DNA from: Litsea cubeba
Lineage: Eukaryota; Streptophyta; Magnoliopsida; Laurales; Lauraceae
Reading direction: 5' to 3'
Assembly: GCA_012931725.1 (NCBI GenBank)
Contig: CM022946.1
Coordinates: 80,529,963-80,593,962, forward strand
DNA: 64,000 nucleotides
Shown here: positions 11,789 to 24,594 of the stretch, piece after piece
How positions within the stretch are numbered: the first letter of the stretch is position 1
How the letters are laid out: every line of letters starts with the position of its first letter
The notes under the pieces: model-generated
What the model saw: only the letters and a program-made list of their open reading frames with translations
The model's database searches: none
What the model was told of the DNA's origin: nothing
Translations under genes and position numbers: made by a program

Positions 11789-12344
11789 TGAATACTTATC
11801 TAAGGAAGGGTATGAAAACAATCCCATTTACCCGTGTCAATTAATTAAAAAATTCTTAAAGGGATTTGCAATAGTTGCAGTTTATGTGGATGATATAAAT
11901 TTGATAGGGACTCTAGAAGAGCTAAAAAAATGCTAATTATATAAAGAAAGAATTTGAAATGAAAGACCTAGGAAAAACAAAATTATGTTTCGGCCTGAAA
12001 ATCGAGAGAAATTCTAGTAGGATGTTGATCCATCAATCTAATTATACTAAGAAAGTTTTAAAACAATTTGGTATGGACAATGCACATCCATTAAGTACCC
12101 CCATGGTCGTCCAGTCTCTAGATATAAAGAAAGATTCATACCGTCCCATCGAGGAAAATGAAGAAGTATTGTGTCTCGAAGTACCATACTTAAGTGTAGT
12201 TGGAGCCCTGATGTACTTGGCACAATGCAATAGATCAAATATTTCATTTTCTGTGAATTTACTTGCCGGATATAGCTCCGCGCCAACTAAAAGGCATTAG
12301 ACTGGTATTAAACACATCATACGATATTTATGTGGAACAACTAA
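11789..12344 (+). pseudogene. Ty1/copia pol relic, left half (RT and connection)
   Basis: This is degenerate reverse transcriptase of a copia element. An open stretch SEYLSKEGYENNP leads to the catalytic box YVDDINLIGT (about 11882-11911). After a frame break comes MKDLGKTKLCFGLKIE (from 11959), then the copia connection segment ending in YLCGTT. The reading frame stops exactly where solo LTR A is inserted and resumes at 29885 after the ACTAA target duplication. Stops (for example after PTKRH at 12298-12300) and frame changes show it was dead. Gag, protease and integrase parts were not found to its left. Confidence 0.8.
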
Positions 12345-15300
12345 TGTAAGGTCCGTGACCTTATTGGGTCAGTTGGGCCCAAAACCCGGCCCGTTGACCC
12401 ATTTATTATTAATTATCTTATTTAATTATATTTTAGATATTTAAGTGGGTTTAGATCATGAGCGAGTTTCTTTTAGCATTAGAATAGTATCTGCGAAGTT
12501 TCATTCGATTTCAAGTTCGTTTGATCATAGCAGGGGGGTAGTTTGCAATTTAAGGAAAATTGAGTGTTTTTCCAAAATATTCCAAACGCCGTAACTTTAG
12601 GGTTCGTTGAAAAGGTCTCATCGTTCTGATCATTTTTATCTCTTGACTCGTCGCGATCCGACGATCAGAAACCCTTCAAGTAGTCCATTCTTTCACCGAC
12701 CCACTTAAAGGGCAATTCAGTCTTTTTCCCTTTATCTTCTTCTTAAACAAGTTTAACCCTAATCGCATTCTCATTTCTGCAATGAAAGAGAAAGAGTAGC
12801 AGCCCCGTTTCTATCTTTTTCCTTTCGCAAGCCCAGAACCCTAACCCAGAAGATCATTCTTGAAGATCCGATCCGTTAAACTTTTTCTTCGCGATCTTCT
12901 CTTTCCATTGGTTCTAGTTTGGTAAGCATTCTCTCACCTTCATCTTTCTGTCATCTTTTCTTTTGGTTAGATTTAGGTTTGATATAGATCTTTTCTTCTC
13001 CTTTGGTGTTTTAGGTTGTGTTTGGTTGGGTTAGATTGTGGATCTTACGGTAAAAAGACTTCTCCTCGAGCTTACCCAATTATTCCATCTTCTGACATTG
13101 AGGCAAGTAGATTTGCAATATATAATATAGCATGTGTGTTTGTTCCTTTATTGATTTGCAATGGTCTCTTGTGAGATTTTTCCTTAATTCCAAGCTTGTT
13201 TTGATATGAATTTGGGATTTACATGTTAGGTTAGATTTGTGGAATAAAATGGATAAATTGTTAAATTGAAAACTTTAGGTTGTTTTAAATTGCTAGAAAT
13301 AGTGTCAATGTGATGTATGGAATGAATGGGAGAGCATGGAGGCTCATTTTCTGCAGGTTAGCCATAGATTGGCCGAAGAAAAAAGGGAGTAGAAACTAGG
13401 GGTGTACATGGGTCGGGTTGGGTCGGATTTGGCTAAATACCTCATCCGACCCAAACTAGTAAACATTTATAACCCTTAACTGACCCTATACTAGTTTAGG
13501 TTGGGTTGGGTCGGGTTAGTCAGGTTAGGTCGGGTTTAAATGGGTCTTACCTGTATAAGAATGAATAATGCAAATGTAACTTAAACTAGCTACAGCTGAA
13601 GAGAGAAAGCCACCCCTGCCAAACATAATCACTGCACTTCCAACCAGCTGCAAAGAAGCTAAGAGAGTAACTTTTCAGGGCCCAACAGAGAGCTACCCAA
13701 ACTGAGCCCAGCTGCCCAAACAAAACCAAACACCCAACTGATTTATGAAAAATGCATTCACTAGATTGATGAGGCACCCCTGCATAACAAAGCATTGCAA
13801 CTCCTAATCCACAAAGACCACCCCAGCCTCAACAAAATAAAAAAAAAATCAGCAATGAAGAGGACTAAAGGAACTTATTCTCCAAATCTGCAATAGCTAT
13901 AAAAAATAACCTAACCCTGTAAAAATCCAAGCACTTGATCTATAAATTTCTGCATGTGAAAAAACTAAAACTAAAACTATACCTAACTAATTACTTGGTG
14001 CCCCTCAAACTACCTAACTATGCCTACCACTTAAGTATTGGCCAATAAGCACATTCGAAGAAGTACGTCCATATCTTCCAATAATAATTTAGAAAAGTGC
14101 AAGAAAACACTGCACTATTCCCTAGAGATACATATACATGACATCTAGCAAAGCTGAAAGGAGTTAATCTTCATGTCTACTCCATAAAATAAAATAAATG
14201 ATAGAACTAGTAACTGTAAAATAAACAAACTGGAATTGTCCCTGTATTAAAGTCAAGAAAGCAAGTTTATACAGACACTAAATCCTCCTTGCTACTAGAC
14301 TCTTCGCCTTTTGCCAAATGTCTATACAAATCATGCAGCTGATTAGCAGTGGGATTCAGAAATTCAAGATCTCTCATCAAACCTAACTCCAAGAAATCCA
14401 ACATTATTCCAATCAATGATCAAAAGACTCCAGAAATTTTAATAATCAGCACTTCATTAGAATTTCAGAAACTAGTTCCAAACATACTCTCAGCAGAGAT
14501 ACAAAATCAGCAAGCAATCCTTAAGTTCTTGAACAACCCAGCAGTGAGTTTAAAAAAAAAATTCAAAACCAAGCATACAGCACTCGGCCAGGCATGCAAA
14601 CCCAGCACCAGCAGTAAGCAAACAATGCCATCAGCAGCTCAAAATTCCAACTGAAAAAACAATATTACAAAATTAGCAAGCACAAATGAGAGATTGATAT
14701 TGGTTTTTGTAAGGTCTGTGACCTTATTGGGTCAGTTGGGCCCAATATCAAGCCCTGACCCATTTAATTTGTTAATATTTTATTTAATTATATTTTAGAT
14801 ATTTAAGTGGGTTTAGATCATGAGCGAGTTTCTTTTACCATTAGATTAGTGTCTCTGAAGTTTCGTTCGATTTCGAGTTCGTTTGATCATAGCAGGGGGG
14901 TAGTTTGCAACTTAGGGAAAATTGAGTGTTTTTCCGAAATCTTCCAAACGCCGTGATTTTTGAGTTCGTTGGAAAGGTCTCATTGTTCTGATGATTTTTG
15001 TTTCTTGATTTATCGCGATCCGGCGATCAGAAATCTTTCAAGTGGTCCATTCTTTCACCGGACCCACTTAAGGGGTAATTTTGTCTTTTCCTCTCAATCG
15101 TCTTCTTAAATGAAGATTTGCCCTAATTCCATTCTTTCTCTGCAACGAACGAAAGAACAGCATCCCACATTTCTTCTTCTTTCTATTTCAAGCCAGAACT
15201 CTGCCCTAAAAGATCCCATTCGAAGATCCGATCCCTTAAATGTCTTCATCTCAATTCCCTTGTTCTTCCGGTATCAATCTGGTAAGATTTCCAGTAACTT

Positions 15301-15789
15301 CATCTTTTTCAATCATCTTCCTTTTGGTTTAGATTAGGTTCAATCTTGATCTTTTTCCTTTATTTCTTCTCCTTTGCGTTCTAGGATATAATTGTTCGGG
15401 TTAGATTGTGACTTTGAGGGTAGAAAAACTTCTCCTCAAATTTCACCAAATTCCAATCTTCTTCTTGGTTGAGGCAAGTAGATCTGCATTTGCATTTTTA
15501 AACATGTATGTTTGTTTTCATTTGATTGGTTATGGTTCTTGATGGATTTCCCTAATTCCAAGCCTGATTTGTTATGAATTTAAGTTAATATGCTAGATTA
15601 GGTTTTGGGAATTGGATTTGGTTTAATTATTAATTGGAAATCTTAGAATGTATGTTTAAATTGTTAGAAATGATGTTATGTGATTGATGGATTGTATGGG
15701 GAGCAAGGAGGCTCAGTTTCTACAGGTTAGCCATGGATTGGCCGGAGGAAAAAAGGGAGCAGAAACCCATTTTCGGGGTTCAGGTTCGT

Positions 15790-15886
15790 TGTTCGATCGA
15801 TCGGTCGCTCAGTGCGATCGATCGGACAGTGAACAGTTCTCAATTAACTGTGAGCGTTCACAGTCCGATCGATCAGCCACACAGTC
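15790..15886. repeat. CGATCGATCG palindrome cluster in LTR B, left part
   Basis: Three copies of a CGATCGATC core lie here (near 15793, 15817 and 15864). The cluster continues at 18479-18620 on the other side of LTR C with five more (near 18480, 18529, 18550, 18591 and 18611). The spacing between cores is the same as in LTR A. Confidence 0.8.
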
Positions 15887-18473
15887 TGATGGAACGGCGC
15901 TTTTGCTCGGTTCTACTGAGGTCGGCGGACGTGGGAGTCCGTTAGGTATGACCCTTTCGTAACCGGGGGGCAAAGGCGTGCATCAACATTTTTTGTGTGG
16001 GTGTGCCAGATTTTATATTTTACTTAGAATTAGAATTGGTGATCCGGAGATCGACCTTCGCAAGTAAAAAGGAAATCAATTTCTTTCAAGTTTTCCATTG
16101 CACATATATTTAAGAAAATAGACATTTTTTCTTGATTTGCCATGAAAGGCGATTTTTTTGGCATTTATAGCCGATTTTTGGCGTTTATAGCCAATTTTGG
16201 CGTTTATAGCCGATTTACAATTCTTATCAATAATGAAAGACAAGAGCTGTGATTTTTGTCTCTTTTAAAAAAATACAAACTACAATGAAAAGCAAGAAAA
16301 GGATGATCTAACTTCTCAAGAGATTGTGGGGGACCCGTTCAGATTGACGGTCGCAAGCCATATGTGGACTTCGCCATCATCCATGCAGATGAGAATAGAG
16401 GATGCTATTGATTCGCTTGGCTTGGCTATAACCTCAGATTTTTAGAGGACAAAGACCAAGAGGAGGTCCTATGTCCAATAAAAAGCTAAGTAGACGGGCT
16501 GAAAAGCCACGTCTAAGCCCTTGGAGGCAGAAGGAGAAGGCAAGGACCTTGGAGGGGGTACCCCCCAAGCGACTTTTGTCACCTTGTAGTGGTGGCCGGT
16601 GCAGAACTTTTGCAGAGTTTTCTCTCTTTCTTCCTTTGGATTTCCTATGCTTTTTTCTTATCAGGGATCTCTGTTTGGTTTTTTCCGATCTGGAATTCTT
16701 TGGAATGCTCTCCTATTTATAGGCTTTTAGGTAGCCATTTAGGAGGATTTATGAGCATTAATTGTCATAAAGCTACATAAAGGGAGGAGTTACAAGATTG
16801 AATTCTTTATTTTGTAACTCCTTTTTCTTGGCTTCTGATTGGCTGGAGGAGATCGAGGGCATTTAATCGCCTTTAATCGCCATGATGGGAGGAGTTTCAT
16901 GGGTTAAATGCCATGAATCAATTGACTTGTAACTCCCGGATGCTTGCTTCTGATTGGGCCGTCCAAAGAAATGGATTAATGACTGCAATAAAGCTAGTTA
17001 ATTAATCACATTAAGTGGTCGCTGAGCAGTTGAAGAGTCGCAGGCCGTGCCGCGTTTTTTGGGATTCTTCTGGCGATGATCAACGATGGATCTTCATGTA
17101 GATCGACATCGGATGACCATGTAACTTCAGGTATTGGTTGCCAACAGCGGGTCGGTGCCATCTATCCTGTCGATTTCTAGATCGGTCGGGTAGAAATCAT
17201 ACTTTTTTGGTTGTCCGGTTGGCGATCAATGTTGATTTTGATACTCTGGATGATTGACCCGTGATTTTCACGGATGTCAGAGGATTTAGTGTCTCAAAAG
17301 TATGAATTTTGGAAAATCCCAGAAGTCGGACGCTTCGAATCGTGAAAAATGATGAAAAAATGGGGTTTCCGAGGCCCATCCGGCAATCCGGGGCTCCAGG
17401 GTCGCCTGGGCTCCAGGGCGAGGGTCGCAGGGGTCTACGACCCTGGAGGGGTTCCCCCCCCCCCCTTTTGTCCCGTTTTGCGTCCGTTTTTTATGTTTTT
17501 CGATTCTTTTTTCTTCTGTATTTTTTCTTGACATTTTTTTATCATTAATTGGCCTGATTTTCCTGTAGAAAACCTGATGAGAATCCTTGAATTTTGATTT
17601 CCAAAGTTTCCAATTTTCCGAGAAAGCCGAAGACTTTGTCGCGCAGAGCTGCCGATTTTCCGTCAGAAGCTGAAACTGGGTCAAACGATGTCGGAATGAC
17701 CTGAAATTTGGGGTGAAGCCTCTTGAGCAATAAATAAGACCAACCATAGGCTTTAGTTTGAGTTTTGAAGCCGTTTGGGGTCCTATCACCAGTACACTTG
17801 CTTTTGTCGCGATGAAGATGTCGCGGCTTGATGTGCGGTCAACCGATGTCCGATTGACTTGAAGTTTGACAGGAAACCTATTGGAGTCATTTTAAGATGA
17901 TCCGCAGGCTCTGTCTTGGAAACCATCATCCCAGGGAGCTTCGCCGCCGAGAGGCCTGATTTGACTTCCGAGCGTCAAAGTCTGGTCAAATGTTGTCGAA
18001 ATGACCTGAAATTTGACGTGTAGCCCTTTGTAAGCATTTTGAAGCCGTCCATGTGCTCTATCTGATGAGTGATGACATTGGTGGTTCTCGCCGCCGAGAG
18101 GCTTGATTTAGCTGTTCGAGGGTTGATGTAGGGTCAAACGTTGTTAGTTTGACTCAGAACTTGACGTGGAGCCTTTTGGATGTATTTTGAGACCATCCAT
18201 CGGCTCTGATCGAAGATTTGGTGTCTCCGATGTTTTCGCCGCCGTGAGCTCCTTTTCAGCTGCCGGAGAAGCAAAGTTAGGCCAAATGATTTTGAAATGA
18301 CACAAAACTTCTTGTGTACTCCTCTTTTGGCTGTCTTGAAGGATCTTGCAGTTTTTGTTTGATTCTGACAAGATTTGATTTTTTGGAAGTAGCATTGCCT
18401 ATTTATGGCAAGTTGCGACTTCATGCAGCTTTTTGGATCTTGAAGAGGCAAAATAACATTTTTGGTGTCAACA
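15887..18473 (-). mobile_element. solo LTR C (2.59 kb)
   Basis: On the plus strand it runs from TGATGGAACGGCGC to GGTGTCAACA, with target duplication CAGTC at 15882-15886 and 18474-18478. On the minus strand it begins TGTTGACACC, a common plant LTR start, so minus is the likelier orientation. The uninterrupted site is seen in sister LTR A near 24683. Inside are five diverged copies of a ~147-bp unit (see separate entry) and a short GGCGTTTATAGCC repeat at about 16160-16215. No coding domain was found; the open frames at 17286-17789 and 17309-17548 overlap on opposite strands and look incidental. Confidence 0.85.
17670..18330. repeat. diverged ~147-bp tandem repeats inside LTR C
   Basis: The phrase GGTCAAACGATGTCGG followed by a TGACCTGAAATTTG-like segment starts near 17678, 17836, 17983, 18130 and 18276 (spacing 158, 147, 147 and 146). 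Between them a GCCGCCGAGAGGC-type phrase recurs. The copies are clearly diverged from one another, so the array predates insertion into LTR B. Confidence 0.7.
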
Positions 18474-21400
18474 CAGTCCGATCGATCAGTTTGTGAAAAC
18501 TCTCAGCTAACTGGGAGGTACCCAGTGCCGATCGATCGGTCACACAGTCCGATCGATCGAACTGTGCACTAACTGAGAGGTGTTCAGTGCCGATCGATCG
18601 CACCTTTGGTGCTATCGATCGGAGGGTGCATGGTCACCGAAATTTCGAAGGCTTGTAACTTTCAACTCGCCCGTTGGATCTTTATGTATTATATACCGTT
18701 GGAAAGCCCTCGAGACGGAGAATCCAATGGTTCTGTTTCATCACGATCAGAGGTCGGGAAGTGATGTAATTATTTGAATTAAGGATTCAACTATGGTAAT
18801 TTGAGAAAGAGACTGTTTAACTTAGGTATGGCCTTAGAGGTTGGAAACCACAAATTTACTCTCACTTGACCATTAATGGGGATTAAAATCGAAGCACATG
18901 TCTTGGTGTTCTTCGATGGGTTGTCTAGGTATTCGTGTATTACACGTAGTGTAACCGAATGCATATGGAGTTGAATTGAATGATGCTCAACATGATTGTA
19001 CACCAAGGGATTTTCTTAAAAGCATCATTGATCCAATTTCCATACGTACTCTGTTAGAACACGTGGGGTACAGGGATGACACCACGTACCTAGGATTGGA
19101 TAGTAAAATCTCCTTGACTTGTAAATTGTATCCGTTGTTACTGTTCCTTGTACACTCTCTTGGCATAAAATACTTAATTATATATGAAACATAAATTCTT
19201 ATAGAATTTAGGGCTTGGACCTGACTTAGAGTATACCATACGAACCCGTGTCTTGTATCGATGAACTTGACTGGCCAGTATGAAAGGGATTATCACGGGT
19301 TTCACTTGTCTTGTATCGTCTTGAATAAGATAATCCCTATAGTCTTGTCTTGTACATGGAACTAGCCAGACTTACTTGTCTTGTTGTCCTTGTGTCAGAA
19401 CCACTCTGTTATTGTTTGCATATCATGGTCATCTGCAGTTTGGGGTTTAATGACGAACCGATTACTCGGTTGTCGGGGTGGGCAGTCGGCGCAGGACGGC
19501 GTCCATGGCGTTGAATAGCTGGGAGCGGGCTAGGACCGTGCTGCTATTCCCAGGACAGGGAGCTAGGATCCCACTGGAGCCGGACTTTAGTATCAGTAGT
19601 CCAAAGGGGATTGTTATTGGTACCCCGGGAGGTGGCTTTGGACCTCCTCGGAGTCTCCCTCTTGTTCTTGTTTTGCATTGCATGGATAGTGGTTGTTGTT
19701 AGATATTTGCTAGGATCCCTATTATTGTTTCTATGGATTATTAATCTCGCTTTATGCCTAGCTTCTCATTCATTGTATTCACATGATTACTACTTATCAT
19801 TAAATCTATATTTGATGCATGTCGTGTTTATTATGTTTTGCTTATCTATTGCTCAACATGTCGTTGACTCTGTTCCTTGGTGTGCAGACACATCAGGTGA
19901 GTACTACTTCGAAGAGCAGGCCGGTGAGGAGATCCCAGAGGATCTCCAACCAGCAGAGGAGGCACGAGAGTGGCATGCCGATGACGTAGAGTAGCGTCAT
20001 CACTTCCGGCACTAGAGAGTCACATGGGGATATTCATTAGACTTTTACTTCTCTTTCATTCCTCGTTGGAACTTTCACAATCATTGACTTGTTCTTTTAT
20101 TGGCCTTGTTTATTGGGTTGGCCAATGTCATAAATTAACTCCTTGATTACTTTTGCTCATATCTTTTTTTTTTATGAAACTTTAAATTTAATGAGAATTA
20201 TGATTCACTGTTGATGATCCATTTGCCTAGAGTTGTTTGGACTCTACATTTATTGTACCACATTAGGTTTGAAATATTATATCCTCACCGCGGACTTACG
20301 ATCCATGGGCCCAAAGGACAAAAATTTTAATTAGTCCTAAAATTCACTCTCCGGATCCGGTTATTTCTTTAATCGGATTCGGAGGACGTGACAGTTTTTC
20401 TCTTTATCAATTCTATAACAACCAAGCAAGCACAATTGACATTACACAATCAGCAAGCACAATCAGCCAAGCATCAATTAATATTAACAAGCAAAAGAAT
20501 TGTAACAGAATAAAGAATCACTTACAATCTTAGACATTACATGAGGTCATAATCGACATTAAACTCTGGCAAACCAATTTCTATAAAAATTAAACATTGA
20601 AAGTCACATATTACAAATCATATTAACAAATCATATCATATCTAGCACCAGCAGTAATTTAAAAGTAGTTACCATGCTCAATTTCCTCCATGGTTTCAAT
20701 AACTTTGAGCTCCGCTGAAATGTCAGTTGATATTGGTTTTTCTCATAACCAATTCTGAGCACAAATGAGAGACTCCACTGTTTTTGGAGACAATGAACTC
20801 CTATATGGTCCTAGGATCCAACCACTAGTGATGAAAGTTGATTCTGAAGCAATTGTGGAGACTGGAATGGCTAACACATTCCTAACCATACGAGAAAGAA
20901 CTTAATACTTACTGCCATTAACCTTCCACCAAGCTAATACATCAAATTTATCATTAAAATTCTCACAAGATTCATCCAAATAACGTCCCAACTCTGTCAT
21001 ATTCTCCAAGCTCTCATCGGCTCTCATGCGCATGGCCACCCTTGAGGCAAATATGCTCACACAATCTTCATCATTGTCCTCCACCCTTATGGTTTTTGAA
21101 GGTGGCTGAAACTCACTTGGATTATCTCCTCTCTCGTCAACCCCATAGTTATAGTGATCATACAATTTTGTCAATTTGTTTTTCACCTTTTCCACCATAA
21201 TTTGAGTCTTAATTGGATCGTATATCTCCTCAAAACAATACTTAAGATATTTTAGCTTATAACGTGGATCCAAAACAGCAGCCACATACAACAAAAAGTT
21301 CATGTTATCCCAATTATCCCAATATTTGTCAAATTTTGATTTCATGCGCAAGGCCATAAGTTTCATATCGTCGTCATCACTTTTGCATAATTCCAATAGT

Positions 21401-21749
21401 CTACTATGCAATGACACAATCTCAATGAAAAATATGTTTGAAGTAACATGAATGGAAGTAGAGAACTTTATTGTCATTTGGTAGAAAAGTTTTAAAAACT
21501 TCACAAGTGACCTAGCATACTCCCAATCCTCTTCAGTAGGTGGGCCAATATTCTTGTGAACCTTCCCCTTCCCTTTCCCTTTCCTCCCAGTGCTCCCACT
21601 ACTTTCACCCTCTCCATCACCATTTTCCTGACTCTTATCAAAATACAACAAATAACATCTGTCATCAGTCTCAAGCCTTCGAAAGACTTTTTCATACTTC
21701 AAGGCAACATCCAACATTAGGTAGGTGGAATTCCATCTAGTATCAACAT

Positions 21750-21805
21750 CCAAGGGCAAAGATTGCTTACAATCTATCCAAGGGCAAAGATTGCTTACAA
21801 TCTAT
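21750..21805 (-). repeat. 28-bp perfect tandem duplication in the transposase gene
   Basis: The unit CCAAGGGCAAAGATTGCTTA plus eight further bases occurs at 21750-21777 and again, without change, at 21778-21805. Because 28 is not a multiple of three, it breaks the transposase frame between KQSLPLD and the following DTRWNST. Confidence 0.9.
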
Positions 21806-22542
21806 CTTCACCTTCTCCACACATTTCCTAAAAGTATGTAACCTAGCCGGTGAAGACCTCACATATCGTACGGCATTGCAAATCTTTAGAATGGATTGAC
21901 AATGCTCATCTAACCCTTCCTTGACAATGAGATTTAGAATATGTGCACAACAACGCATTTGCATAAACTCATTATCTGACACACTGCCTTTCCAATCCTT
22001 CATCACAAGCTTCAAGTGCTTAAGAGCCCCATCATTTGAACTTGCATTATCCATAGTGACAGTGAATAATTTTTCTATGCCCCAATCTAACAATATCAAC
22101 TCTATTGCCAGCCCAATCACCTCTCCCTCGTGACTTGGAATTTGAACAAAACTTATGATATTTTATTCAATTTCCAGTCAATATCAATTCAATGTGCTGT
22201 GATGCACATATAATTGATGTTTTGTAAAGATGACCAAGTATAAGTGGTGATGCAAACCATTTCATTTTTAATAACCTTTTTCAATGACACTCTCTCTTCC
22301 TTATAAATGTTCATACAATCCCTTTATACTGTTACCCTAGAGGGAACCTTGAATAATGGTTGGAGTGACTCCACAAAATTCTTAAATCCTTCACCTTCTA
22401 CAGACCTGAACGACAATTCATCAATAATCACCATCTTTGCTAGCTCTGTCCTAGCCTCAACAATATTGAAATTAACAGCTTGGAGGGCAGGACATGAAGA
22501 TGCACCCTCCTCTTTCTTTATAGACTTAAAATGAGGGTCTTT

Positions 22543-23250
22543 TGTTAGAATATTGATGGCAATGTCAAAAGGTCAACAAAAGTGGATGTCAGAGCCAATT
22601 TGTAAAACCGGCAGAGAGGTACCTCACTATAGCGAGGGTGGCGAACGCGCAGAGCCCAGTTGGATCCGGACTCTGAGAGAAAGTTTGAGGTGGATTCTCT
22701 TTCTAAGTGGATAATTATAAGGAGTCTTAAGCACGAATTAGGGGCTATATATTGGGTGTTTCTCACCACCCAAAGAGACAAGAAATCATCTCTCAAGTTC
22801 TGAATTAGTGATTTAATTGAGAGAAATTTTCTCTAGAGATTTTTGAAGAGTTGTGCTGCCAAGTACTCTAGAGAGCAAGTTTCTTCTGCATCCCTTGTAG
22901 AAGATCATCTTCTTGCGTAGAAGATTTGAGGAGTCAAGCGCTGGATCTGTTGCAATCAATGGTGTGATGTCGTTGAAGCATGATGCGACACAAGGTAACT
23001 TCAGTCTTTAGATAGGGGATATCTAGGGAAGAATCTGAGTTTCTTGTAATTACGAGATTCATAGTGTTTAATTAGATCCAGTACGGATCGGTGGTTTTTT
23101 ACCCGGTTTGGGTTTTCCACCTTAAATTTGGTGTCCTTGTGGTGTGTGCTTGTGATTTTATTTCCGCTGCGTAGATTATTATTTTTTGCACACTTTTGGT
23201 TTGATTGATTGAGTTGACCAATCTAGAGATCTCGAACCCTAAACCCTCAT
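22543..23250 (+). mobile_element. copia-type solo LTR inside the hAT transposase gene
   Basis: A 708-bp LTR starting TGTTAGAATA and ending AACCCTAAACCCTCA, flanked by TCTTT at 22538-22542 and 23251-23255. It is homologous to the 3' LTR at 1044-1787. It separates the BED-finger part of the transposase from the rest of the gene. Confidence 0.88.
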
Positions 23251-24594
23251 CTTTTGACCCTCATCTAATTTCCTTAGAGGGGACTTCTCACATTTGGAGA
23301 GATGAATTTTCAAATTTGATATGCCATGTCTCTTAGAAGAACACAAATATTCAGAACCACAGTATTTGCATTTGGCCGATTCAGGTGGTCCTGAGACATA
23401 CTTAAAATGATTCCAAACATCAGAAGTGCGCTTACCCTTACGACCGCTTTGCTTATGAGGGTTGTCTTCATCGACATTCATGACATCTTGCACATTTCTC
23501 TCGTCAATGGGTGCCTGCGCCTGTGGATCTGCCTGCATAGGAAGGGTGTCTACAGCAGCAGCCTTCCCTTGAGATCCAGCAACAGTAGCATCCACATTCA
23601 TCGCCGATGGAACTGTATCTACAAGCAAGTGAAAGGATTTTACTAAATTAGTTAATCGTCTATTGGAGATAGAAAGTTATAAACTGATACCAATTGTCCC
23701 TGCTAGCCCTAATGCCCACCGAATAACCGATACATACCATCCCGCCCCATCCCTTTTTCCCCTGCATCACCCACACGACTCCATCCCAATCCCAGGCGGA
23801 ACCCAATTTCCACAAATCCCATATCAGGACCTCCCTAGCCAATCAAGACAAATCCCATAGTTCCTGTACCCTACGCAACCCCAAGTCCCCGTCCACTCCC
23901 TTAACCGAAACCCAATCCATCACATCCCCAATAAAAAAAAAACCAGATCCAACCCCACTGCCCTACCCAGCTCCAATCGATCCCGAAACCAGCCAGCCCA
24001 CCATCATCCGCTAAGCAGAACCCTGCCTGGCCGAACCCATCATCTCCATCAATCCCGACCTCCATTACCCAAGTCCCAAACCCATTAAAAAAAAACACAG
24101 AAGATAGAAGAAAGAGCAAGAGAACAGAGAAGGAGACTAAGGACAGAGGCCATACCTTGCACCGATGCGAAAACAGATTTTGTGGGCATGGATATGAGCT
24201 TGCTTGGCTCACTGGTGCCTGGTGGGGGAGTGATGAAGTGGACAGAGGCAATGGGCGACGACGGCTAGGGTTTTGAGATTCAAAGAAATCAAAAGAGATC
24301 GGTCTTCTACTGATAATCTGATATAATCGATCCAGGCATTTATATATAGGGTTTTCAGGTTTTGCAATCTTTGTATTATGATGGGTTGGGTCGGGTACAT
24401 ATGGGTCGGATTGGGCCCCCATATATAACCGATACGTTTATGAAATGGGTCACAGATTTGGACCTGTACCTGACCCGTTGTGCAGTGGGTTGGGGTCAGT
24501 TTTTGACGGGTTGGGTCGGGTTGACGGGTTGGGTCGGGTTGAATACAGGTTTTGTACACCCCTAGCAGAAACCCATTTACGGGCTACAGGTTCG

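Larger units (their letters stand above)
14708..20393. mobile_element. solo LTR B (sister of A), interrupted by LTR C
   Basis: Begins TGTAAGGTCTGTGACC and ends GGAGGACGTGACA, flanked by GTTTT at 14703-14707 and 20394-20398. Its own sequence (14708-15886 and 18479-20393) aligns along its length with LTR A. It sits in the 3' non-coding part of the hAT, downstream of the transposase. It gives the empty-site sequence for both insertions in A: ...GCAGAAACCC where the hAT entered A, and ...TTCATTCCTCGTTGG where LTR D entered A. Confidence 0.87.
20659..24189 (-). pseudogene. hAT transposase (BED finger, RICESLEEPER-like), broken
   Basis: The model starts at the ATG at 24189 (MPTKSVFASVQ, exon 24156-24189), has a GT-AG intron at 23619-24155, and enters exon 2 as DTVPSAMNVDATVAG. 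A BED zinc finger (CKYC ... HLSKC) lies at about 23290-23360. The RNase H-like core includes TVTMDNASSNDGA and CCAHILNLIVKEGL (21767-22120), then DTRWNSTYLML (from 21759) and the DUF4413-type region to 20902. The dimerisation motif reads RMVRNVLAIPVSTIASEST near 20825-20895. Breaks: a solo LTR at 22543-23250, a 28-bp duplication that shifts the frame, a TAA just before the dimerisation motif, and a TGA at 20743-20745 inside the conserved tail. hAT transposases cut and rejoin element ends in the nucleus; this copy cannot make a working enzyme. Confidence 0.85.
13397..24564 (-). mobile_element. hAT transposon with relic transposase, interrupted
   Basis: Perfect 12-bp inverted ends TAGGGGTGTACA, with CGGGTTGGGTCGG-type subterminal repeats inside both ends. 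The 8-bp target duplication is GTAGAAAC (13389-13396) and GCAGAAAC (24565-24572), with one C/T difference; sister LTR B keeps the empty site GCAGAAAC. The only gene, a BED-type transposase, reads leftward from 24189. Subtracting solo LTR B and the copia-type solo LTR leaves roughly 4.8 kb, normal for an autonomous plant hAT. The non-coding left part (13560-14707) shows nothing recognisable. Confidence 0.88.

Noticed and set aside
17286..17789. 167-codon minus-strand ORF in LTR C
   Set aside because: Covers a poly-C run and part of the internal repeats, overlaps equally long frames on the other strand, and has no domain.
18976..19194. 72-codon open frame in LTR B, also open in LTR A (25189-25407)
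   Set aside because: The two copies differ at about 11 residues, nearly all through amino-acid-changing substitutions with only one clear silent change. That is no sign of protein-level selection, and the openness reflects shared ancestry.
19611..19994. ORF ending in an acidic Glu-rich tail, also in LTR A (26026-26208)
   Set aside because: Similar between the sister LTRs, but most changes alter residues and the upstream part is not conserved in frame. No domain. Not called as a gene, though the tail could be checked in more copies.
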